Positions 58,075-64,000 of a stretch of DNA of 64,000 nt are shown in pieces. Positions within the stretch are counted from its first letter, which is position 1; every line of letters starts with the position of its first letter. The position numbers were made by a program, and so were the translations under genes. The notes under the pieces were generated by a model, which saw only the letters and a list, made by a program, of their open reading frames with translations, was not told the DNA's origin and ran no database searches. Origin of the DNA: Buttiauxella sp049686335 (GTDB lineage: Bacteria > Pseudomonadota > Gammaproteobacteria > Enterobacterales > Enterobacteriaceae); assembly GCF_049686335.1 (NCBI RefSeq), contig NZ_JBAVHX010000004.1, positions 1 through 64,000 on the forward strand. The letters run 5' to 3'.

Positions 58075-58398
58075 AACGTTATCATCCGTGTAACGCAGGC
58101 ATGCTCAATGAACAAGTAGTATAAGGACTCATTTTGTTTGCGAAATATCTTAAACAATATTAACCGTACTTAAAATGCTTTGCAATTAGTGTTATCTAAT
58201 ATTAATAAATAAAATAAACATTTTAAATCAATGAATTAACATTAATTAAACGATAAGAAATAACTTCGGAAAATGTGATTTAAAGAATTCATTCATTGAA
58301 TGAATGTTATTAAGAGAAATATTGAAGGGAATAAAGCAGAAGTGGAATAAGTAGAATAAAAGAGAGGCGATTTAACATCGCCTCTCTTTTTAACGTAA
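58075..58398. terminator. AT-rich gap ending in a bidirectional terminator (58361-58390)
   Basis: AGAGAGGCGAT and ATCGCCTCTCT form a perfect 11-bp stem with a 5-base loop, with T-runs on both strands. It closes the ddc transcript, whose stop is 9 bases away. The other ~280 bases are AT-rich and show nothing I can support. Confidence 0.85.
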
Positions 58399-59868
58399 TT
58401 AACCAATTAATGGCTGGGCTGTTTTCTCAACTAACGCCAACAGGAGTTTAATATCCTCGAGCGTAACAATTGGATTCAGCAACGTCATTTTCAGACAGGT
58501 CACGCCGTTATGCTCAGTCACGCCTAAGTTGGCACGACCTGAATCTAACAACGCATCACCAATCTTCTGGTTCAGCAATGCGATAGCTTCATCGCTACTG
58601 TTAGCCATCTGCTCAGGACGGAAACGGAACAACACGCTCGCCAGTTGTGGTTTCATCACCAGTTCCAGAGAAGGTTGTTCAGTCACGTACTGCGCAACTT
58701 GCTGAGCAAGTGTCACACCGTGGTCGATGATCGCGGCATATTGCTTCTGACCCAATGCTTCCAGGCCCATCCACAGTTTCAACGCATCGAAACGACGCGT
58801 GGTCTGCAACGATTTGGACACCAGATTTGGCACGCCCTGCGCTTCATCGAACTCAGAGTTCAGATAAGCGGCCTGATAGCGCATCAATTCATAGTGACGG
58901 GCTTCTTTCAGCAAGAACGCACCGCAGCTGATGGTCTGGAAGAATTGCTTATGGAAGTCCAGGGTAATGGAATCCACTAATTCGATACCGTCCAGATAAT
59001 CGCGATACTGCTCTGACATCAGCAAAGCACCGCCCCACGCCGCATCAACGTGCACCCAAATCTGGTGTTGTGCTGCAAGTGCGGCAATATCACGCAGTGG
59101 GTCGATTGCCCCTGCATCGGTGGTACCGGCAGTCGCCACTATCGCGAGGATTTGCTCGCCGTTAGCCTGAGCTTGAGCCACTTTTTCACGCAGATCGTTA
59201 AGATCCATACGCGCGAATTCGTCAGTTTTCACCAACGTCACTGACTGGTAACCGAGGCCCATCAACGCCATGTTCTTCTGCACTGAGAAGTGCGCATTTT
59301 CAGAACACAGGACTTTAATCTTTCTCAGATCGCCAGTCAGACCATCCTGCTGGATGGAGTGACCCTGGCGGGCGAAGAAGGCATCACGTGCCAGCATCAG
59401 ACCCATCAGGTTACTTTGGGTGCCGCCACTGGTGAATACGCCAGCGTCGCCTGCCTGATAACCCACTTGAGCACGCAGCCACTCAATCAGCTTCATCTCG
59501 ATAATGGTCGCTGATGGGCTTTGGTCCCAGGAGTCCATGCTCTGGTTAGTGGCGTTGATCAGTACTTCAGCCGCCTGGCTGATGACCAGACTTGGGCAAT
59601 GCAAATGCGCGACACACTGTGGGTGATGCACCGACAGGCTGTCTTTTAAGAAGAACTCGATGGCACGTTCAATAGCAGCCTGGTTGCCCAGGCCCTGCGG
59701 ATTAAAATCCAGTTGAATGCGCTCACGCAGTTCAGCAACGCTTTTCCCCTGATACATCTCAGGTTGCTGCAGCCACTGCACAACAGCCGCACTGGTCTGC
59801 GCAATCGCCTGCTGGTAGGCTTCAGTGCTTTGCGCTGAGCCGGCCAGAATCGGGTTTAAATCAGACAT
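58399..59868 (-). CDS. ddc: L-2,4-diaminobutyrate decarboxylase
   Basis: 489 residues from the ATG at 59868; two nearby starts (59877 and GTG 59886) cannot be excluded. Group II PLP decarboxylase: HLHCPSLVISQAAEVLINAT, FTSGGTQSNLMGL, VATAGTTDAGAIDPL, HVDAAWGGALL and the PLP Lys in LDFHKQFFQ. It converts L-2,4-diaminobutyrate to 1,3-diaminopropane and CO2 in the cytoplasm. It directly follows dat in the same direction, forming the two-gene diaminopropane pathway found in Enterobacter, Klebsiella and Acinetobacter but not in E. coli. Confidence 0.93.
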   Translation of the reverse strand: MSDLNPILAGSAQSTEAYQQAIAQTSAAVVQWLQQPEMYQGKSVAELRERIQLDFNPQGLGNQAAIERAIEFFLKDSLSVHHPQCVAHLHCPSLVISQAAEVLINATNQSMDSWDQSPSATIIEMKLIEWLRAQVGYQAGDAGVFTSGGTQSNLMGLMLARDAFFARQGHSIQQDGLTGDLRKIKVLCSENAHFSVQKNMALMGLGYQSVTLVKTDEFARMDLNDLREKVAQAQANGEQILAIVATAGTTDAGAIDPLRDIAALAAQHQIWVHVDAAWGGALLMSEQYRDYLDGIELVDSITLDFHKQFFQTISCGAFLLKEARHYELMRYQAAYLNSEFDEAQGVPNLVSKSLQTTRRFDALKLWMGLEALGQKQYAAIIDHGVTLAQQVAQYVTEQPSLELVMKPQLASVLFRFRPEQMANSSDEAIALLNQKIGDALLDSGRANLGVTEHNGVTCLKMTLLNPIVTLEDIKLLLALVEKTAQPLIG

Positions 59869-59886
59869 TGTGGTCATTCGCTCCAC

Positions 59887-61272
59887 TCAGACAGGTTTGA
59901 TGCCGGACGCCAACAGCGCCTGCTCAAATTTGTCGAGGAAAATAGCCAGCTCATCGTTAGTGATCAGCAAGGATGGTAGCAGACGCAGCACGCAACCATT
60001 ACGGCCGCCACGCTCCAGAATCAGCCCAGCTTTGAAGCAGTTTTTCTGCAGCAATGCGGACAGCTCTGGGTCAGACGGGTAGCAACCCATATGATCTTTT
60101 GCTTCGTTTGGTTTAACCATCTCAATACCGATCATTAAGCCCAGACCACGAACCTGGCCGATGACCGGATAACGTTTTTGCAGGTTAGCCAGTTGGCCTT
60201 TCAGCCATTCACCTTGAGCGGCAACTTTGTCAGCAATATTGTTTTCTTTCAGCAGCTTCAGAGTCGTCAGGCCGGTTGCCATCGCCAGTTGGTTACCACG
60301 GAAAGTCCCGGTGTGATGGCCTGGTGACCATGCATCGAACTCTTTCTTAATACCCAGTACCGCCAGTGGCAAGCCGCCGCCAACGGCTTTAGACATCACG
60401 ATGATGTCTGGCTCAATGCCAGCATGTTCGTAGGCAAACAGTTTGCCGGTACGGCAGAAACCAGCCTGCACTTCATCGATGATCAGCAGAATGCCGTGTT
60501 CCTGGGTGACTTTGCGAATGCGCTGCAACCACTCGGCTGGAGCCGGGTTCACGCCGCCTTCACCCTGAACCGCTTCCAGAATGACTGCCGCAGGTTTGCG
60601 CACGCCACTCTCAACGTCGTTGATCAGGTTTTCGAAGTAATAAGTTAATGCTTTAACGCCAGCTTCACCGCCAATACCCAGTGGGCAGCGGTACTGATGC
60701 GGGTAAGGCATAAACTGAACTTCAGGCATCATGCCGTCGACCGCTTCTTTCGGAGACAGGTTACCTGTCACAGAAAGTGCGCCGTGCGTCATGCCGTGAT
60801 AGCCGCCGGAGAAGCTGATGATGCCTGCACGGCCTGTGACTTTCTTAGCCAGTTTCAGCGCCGCTTCAACCGCATCCGCACCGGATGGGCCAGTAAATTG
60901 CAGGCAATACTCTTTGCCCTGTCCTGGCAGCAAGGAGAGAAGATATTCAGAGAACTGATCTTTCAACGGTGTTGTCAGATCCAATGTATGTAACGGCAAG
61001 CCGCTAGTAATGACATTTTGGATGCTTTGCAGCACGTCAGGGTGGTTATGTCCAAGAGCAAGCGTACCTGCCCCCGCAAGGCAATCAAGATATTGATTAT
61101 TCTCAACATCAGTGATCCAAACACCATTGGCCTTAGCGATAGCTAAAGGCAATTTACGTGGATAACTCCTAACATTCGATTCAAATTCAGCCTGTCTGGC
61201 CAAATAGGTTTCATTGTTACCATTTAATGAATTCGCACCTAAACTATCAATACGGACTTTATCCGTCATCAT
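59887..61272 (-). CDS. dat: Diaminobutyrate-2-oxoglutarate aminotransferase
   Basis: 461 residues, class III PLP aminotransferase, with GGGAGAGAT just before the first ATG (a second ATG follows at once). GVWITDVENNQYLDCLAGAG, TGPSGADAVEAALKLA, SFSGGYHGMTHGAL, IIDEVQAGFCRTG and the PLP Lys in VMSKAVGGGLPLAV are visible. It makes L-2,4-diaminobutyrate from aspartate semialdehyde and glutamate, feeding Ddc. The product 1,3-diaminopropane can replace or extend polyamines. Divergent from the DgcJ-like gene. Confidence 0.94.
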   Translation of the reverse strand: MMTDKVRIDSLGANSLNGNNETYLARQAEFESNVRSYPRKLPLAIAKANGVWITDVENNQYLDCLAGAGTLALGHNHPDVLQSIQNVITSGLPLHTLDLTTPLKDQFSEYLLSLLPGQGKEYCLQFTGPSGADAVEAALKLAKKVTGRAGIISFSGGYHGMTHGALSVTGNLSPKEAVDGMMPEVQFMPYPHQYRCPLGIGGEAGVKALTYYFENLINDVESGVRKPAAVILEAVQGEGGVNPAPAEWLQRIRKVTQEHGILLIIDEVQAGFCRTGKLFAYEHAGIEPDIIVMSKAVGGGLPLAVLGIKKEFDAWSPGHHTGTFRGNQLAMATGLTTLKLLKENNIADKVAAQGEWLKGQLANLQKRYPVIGQVRGLGLMIGIEMVKPNEAKDHMGCYPSDPELSALLQKNCFKAGLILERGGRNGCVLRLLPSLLITNDELAIFLDKFEQALLASGIKPV

Positions 61273-61797
61273 ATCTCTCCCACAACTGCCGATTCGTTAA
61301 TCAGCCGTTGAATTATTAAATGTAGAAAAACTGACCACTCTGTAAAAAACGCCGTCAATATAGGTTCTTTTCCCTCTCTACTCAATATTTTATTTTGTTA
61401 ATCTCTGTATGTTGTCTTAATGTTTTTTTCTTGTACTTCTTTTATGAAAATCAGTGCGTTATCTGAACAGTAGTCATTAATGCTGTTTATATGAGATATT
61501 GCAGTCATTAAAATTGAATAACCACATTGATGATGCAGGATAATTCCTGAGCCAATAGCTTTCCTGTTACACACCTGCCAGTGAAACGCATAGACGACAA
61601 TTTGCTTCTCAGTTTGTATGAGGCCCTGTCACTTGCTTAATTCCGTTATAAATACTTTTGACCGGCACTGTTAATTAGCAATCAAATTAAAATATGCCTG
61701 GTTATATTTTATTGATAAATTTCAAGAACAAAGCAATTGGTTTATGCTAAACTTTTTATTAAGAACTGATCTGTCAAGGGATAAATGGTTCATCACC
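61273..61797. promoter_or_regulatory. AT-rich divergent region between dat and the DgcJ-like gene
   Basis: About 525 bases, strongly AT-rich, without a believable ORF, RNA gene or repeat. It should hold both promoters. I see no confident operator. The upstream 54 bases of the plus-strand frame could be coding if translation starts at 61744. Confidence 0.5.
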
Positions 61798-63279
61798 ATG
61801 ATGTTAAAACATAAAATTTTACGCGGGTTAATTTCCACCGGCGTCATTGCATTCACTTCGATATTTTTCGTTTATGAATTAACGAATAGCTATCATTCTA
61901 TGAATGCATACATGCATTATATTATTGAAAAAGCAGAATCTTCATTTATTTATGATAAATACCAAAACCAAACTATCGCGAGTAACTTAAGCCGCCATTT
62001 TAACGCACCGCACTCCCCTTTATCCCATGAAGAACAGCAAAGTCTCTGTGCACAACTTGAAAGCGCCCGCAATGTTAAAGGTTTTAATCTCACAGAGCCT
62101 GGCAGCCCATTACTACAGGGAACGTTTCAGACGTTAACATCAGGCTGTTCGGGCTGGACGCAGGATCTCATGGAATTGAAAGCACTGGATAATGCTGCCC
62201 GCCTGATGCAAAACGGTCTCAGGTCTGAAAGCAGCCCAGGTCACAGAGATAACCGCTCGCTTTATTATGTCGACCTTCAATACAGATATATATACTCATC
62301 ATCATTTATCAATGCGAATAACTTTACCCTCAGCGACAATGACTTCATACAATATGAAAAATTAAGTCGCAGTATGACTGCGGTAAATGAATATGAGGCG
62401 GACAATATGGATACGCCGAAGATTTATCAGGACGCGCTCAGCAAACAAAATATTATGAGCATTCTGACTCCAGTGTATAACCACGGAAATTTAAAAGGCA
62501 TTGTCATCTCTGACTACAAAATCAGCGATCTGAAAAGTATATTTTATCCTACTGACAGACCGTTAGTTTACAATAATTTAGACATTACCATTGTGGATCT
62601 TAAATCCAACAAAGAGATCATTGTTAAACGAAGTAAAAAATCCTTCTTTAATTATGTTCGCTACAATTACGACCTTCCACAAGGTGTGCAAATCCAGCTT
62701 TCTTTGGATGTACTCTATTTTCTTCTTTCCTCATGGAAAGTCATTCTGTTTTATATCATTTCTACGGCAGTGCTTCTGCACCTGGTTCGCCTACATTTTC
62801 GCCATCATATCAATGTCAGCAAAGACAATATCAGCGATTCGATGACCAACCTGTATAACCGCAAAGTCCTGAGCGCCGGGCTGGAAACGCGGCTGCAACG
62901 TCTTGTCAGCGCCAATATACCGGTGACATTTATTGCGCTTGACTGTGATAAGTTGAAATACATCAATGATACGTGGGGACACAAAGAAGGCGATCGGGCC
63001 ATTATTACGCTTGGCAAGGCCATTTTAAGCTCGGTACGCCAGAGCGACTATCCAATACGTTTGGGTGGTGATGAGTTTTACCTGATCCTTATCGATTTCC
63101 CGATTACCGATAGCGAATCATTAATTGAGCGAATCGCGACAAAAATTAAAGAACTCGATGATTCCGGGCGCATTCACTTTTCCTGGGGAGCCTCTGCGAT
63201 GGCGCCTGGCAATACACTGGATGAAATGTATAAGGCCGCAGACGCACAGCTGTATCTGAATAAAATGCAAAAGAAATGA
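61798..63279 (+). CDS. dgcJ: DgcJ-like diguanylate cyclase with periplasmic sensor domain
   Basis: 493 residues from the ATG at 61798, chosen because it aligns with the start of E. coli DgcJ (496); 61744 is an alternative. Helix 1 near 8-30 (LISTGVIAFTSIFFVYELT), a ~270-residue periplasmic sensor of the DgcJ kind (ESSFIYDKYQNQTIASNL, ILTPVYNHGNLKGIV), helix 2 near 315-335 (WKVILFYIISTAVLLHLV), then a GGDEF domain with DSMTNLYNRK and the intact active site RLGGDEF near 421. It should make cyclic di-GMP. No RxxD inhibitory site is obvious. Its place between dat and ydbL is not that of dgcJ in E. coli. Confidence 0.88.
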   Translation: MMLKHKILRGLISTGVIAFTSIFFVYELTNSYHSMNAYMHYIIEKAESSFIYDKYQNQTIASNLSRHFNAPHSPLSHEEQQSLCAQLESARNVKGFNLTEPGSPLLQGTFQTLTSGCSGWTQDLMELKALDNAARLMQNGLRSESSPGHRDNRSLYYVDLQYRYIYSSSFINANNFTLSDNDFIQYEKLSRSMTAVNEYEADNMDTPKIYQDALSKQNIMSILTPVYNHGNLKGIVISDYKISDLKSIFYPTDRPLVYNNLDITIVDLKSNKEIIVKRSKKSFFNYVRYNYDLPQGVQIQLSLDVLYFLLSSWKVILFYIISTAVLLHLVRLHFRHHINVSKDNISDSMTNLYNRKVLSAGLETRLQRLVSANIPVTFIALDCDKLKYINDTWGHKEGDRAIITLGKAILSSVRQSDYPIRLGGDEFYLILIDFPITDSESLIERIATKIKELDDSGRIHFSWGASAMAPGNTLDEMYKAADAQLYLNKMQKK

Positions 63280-63285
63280 CGGGTA

Positions 63286-63609
63286 TTATTTGCGCATCCA
63301 CTGCCCGTTAATCCCGCGCACATACTCACCAGGTTGTGCGCGTGCCACGAGCTTTTGCCCTGCAAGCTCCGCAACCTGATTTGCCGATATGTTGTTGCTG
63401 TCCGCGAGCTTCTGATAATTTTCCGAGCGCGCTTGATTGATGGTTTTCACCAACTCCAGCGTCTCTTTGTCCTGTTTGACTGGCGCAATAAAGCCGCTGA
63501 GAGTCTCCCCTACGCGCCCCTGCTGGCGGGCTTCGGACAAGGTTAACGCCATGACCTGGCTGCTCAACAGCACGCTCGCCATAACAACACCTTTAACGAT
63601 ATTTTTCAT
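63286..63609 (-). CDS. ydbL: YdbL family periplasmic protein
   Basis: 107 residues from the ATG at 63609 (GGAG eight bases before); a GTG at 63618 overlaps the ynbE stop. A signal peptide (VMASVLLSSQVMA) precedes LTLSEARQQGRVGETLSGF, the DUF1318 signature, and VARAQPGEYVRGINGQWMRK. It is the last gene of ydbH-ynbE-ydbL. In E. coli YdbH and YnbE form an envelope-spanning lipid transport bridge, and YdbL is thought to act as its helper or chaperone. Confidence 0.92.
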   Translation of the reverse strand: MKNIVKGVVMASVLLSSQVMALTLSEARQQGRVGETLSGFIAPVKQDKETLELVKTINQARSENYQKLADSNNISANQVAELAGQKLVARAQPGEYVRGINGQWMRK

Positions 63610-63614
63610 GAGGC

Positions 63615-63815
63615 TCACTCCGTGCCGAACAAATCGCTGCGGTTTTTCAGCAACGTTTCCACGTCTTTATCCACTTTAATATGAATCTCATGCTCAATTT
63701 TTACATTCATATTAATGGTGATAGGTTCTTTCGGCGCCGCAACTTCGATACGTGGCGTACATCCTGATAATGTGGCAATCCCTGTCGCCAGGAGTGTAGC
63801 GATGACGATTTTCAT
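63615..63815 (-). CDS. ynbE: YnbE lipoprotein
   Basis: 66 residues. A short signal peptide ends in lipobox LSGC, then TPRIEVAAPKEPITINMNVK and IEHEIHIKVDKDVETLL. E. coli YnbE multimerises in the outer membrane and joins the AsmA-like protein YdbH to complete an intermembrane phospholipid bridge. Its start overlaps the ydbH stop as ATGA, and its stop nearly touches ydbL, so the three are tightly coupled. Confidence 0.92.
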   Translation of the reverse strand: MKIVIATLLATGIATLSGCTPRIEVAAPKEPITINMNVKIEHEIHIKVDKDVETLLKNRSDLFGTE

Positions 63816-64000
63816 TGTGTTTCCTCACAAGCTTTATCGCGTGTCTGACAACGCACATCCGGTGGTGCGGAAGGTAGTGCGGTATGTTGCTCAAGCCAGG
63901 TTTGTAAATTATCTCCAAAACGCAGGCTGCGCCAAAGCGTAAAGAGGTTTTCCTGATGGCTGTAATTCAGCCGAACTGCGTTCCTTTTCCCGTCAACCTG
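63812..64000 (-). CDS. ydbH: YdbH, AsmA-like intermembrane transport protein, C-terminal end
   Basis: Only the last 62 residues are in the window; the gene continues to the right. The frame reads VRLNYSHQENLFTLWRSLRF then GDNLQTWLEQHTALPS and a short polar tail to a TGA that overlaps the ynbE start. The segment fits the end of YdbH, whose C-terminus contacts YnbE. YdbH, with TamB and YhdP, moves phospholipids to the outer membrane in E. coli. Confidence 0.88.
   Translation of the reverse strand, partial: QVDGKRNAVRLNYSHQENLFTLWRSLRFGDNLQTWLEQHTALPSAPPDVRCQTRDKACEETQ

Overview
The window is chromosomal DNA from a member of the Enterobacteriaceae, outside Escherichia/Salmonella proper. hrpA and azoR are divergent and near-typical in length, the ydbH-ynbE-ydbL cluster closes the right end, and gcd, pepT, srfABC, ydeP and dat-ddc are all of enterobacterial type. 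Two full ERIC elements and many enterobacterial palindromic repeats lie between genes. I cannot fix the genus; Buttiauxella, Kluyvera, Lelliottia and Enterobacter relatives are all possible. I saw no rRNA, tRNA, insertion sequence, phage or CRISPR array.

Layout. (1) 1-2970: the 3' end of a vgrG with a C-terminal transthyretin-like adaptor, a predicted papain-fold type VI effector, a lipoprotein likely to be its immunity protein, and a PAAR tip protein. (2) 3.2-5.7 kb: an orphan DppA-like binding protein and a class I glutamine amidotransferase. (3) 5.9-12.3 kb: srfABC. (4) 12.5-20.5 kb, minus strand: a six-gene carbohydrate operon with a KdgM-type porin, an unrecognised 820-residue protein, a GH88/GH105-type unsaturated glycuronyl hydrolase, a PTS EIICB, a TIM-barrel isomerase/epimerase and a metallo-beta-lactamase-fold hydrolase. 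(5) 20.8-34.6 kb: an aldehyde dehydrogenase, an ABC-F ATPase with a candidate leader peptide, a chemoreceptor, a YdeP-type molybdoprotein, quinoprotein glucose dehydrogenase, a second orphan DppA-like protein and PepT. (6) 34.8-51.8 kb: a complete glycyl-radical-enzyme bacterial microcompartment (GRM) locus. (7) 51.9-57.8 kb: a decayed gene end, an SDR, hrpA and azoR. (8) 57.9-64.0 kb: a small membrane ORF, ddc-dat (1,3-diaminopropane synthesis), a DgcJ-like diguanylate cyclase, then ydbL, ynbE and the end of ydbH.

The GRM locus is the main feature. A PocR-domain histidine kinase and a YesN-type response regulator precede a dedicated S-adenosylmethionine synthetase gene and a hexameric shell gene on the plus strand. 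The convergent minus-strand operon runs: alcohol dehydrogenase, PduL phosphotransacylase, flavoprotein-like protein, pentameric vertex protein, GlcG/PduO-C protein, acetate/propionate kinase, PduA, PduB, CoA-acylating aldehyde dehydrogenase, GrpU-type shell protein, glycyl radical enzyme, activase and MIP-family facilitator. The glycyl radical enzyme carries, at the same residue numbers, the substrate-binding set of the B12-independent glycerol/propanediol dehydratase (H164, H281, S282, C433, E435, D447). I therefore read the pathway as 1,2-propanediol to propionaldehyde inside the shell, followed by disproportionation to 1-propanol and propionyl-CoA, then propionyl-phosphate, propionate and ATP (GRM3-like). 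The enzyme has about 58 extra residues before its glycyl-radical domain, which may be an internal shell-targeting segment.

Less explained features worth attention are the cysteine-peptidase-like type VI effector, the 820-residue protein in the carbohydrate operon, a 27-codon leader ORF with competing stem-loops ahead of the ABC-F gene, a metK start codon buried in a perfect hairpin, and a truncated methyltransferase tail that may mark the edge of the GRM insertion.
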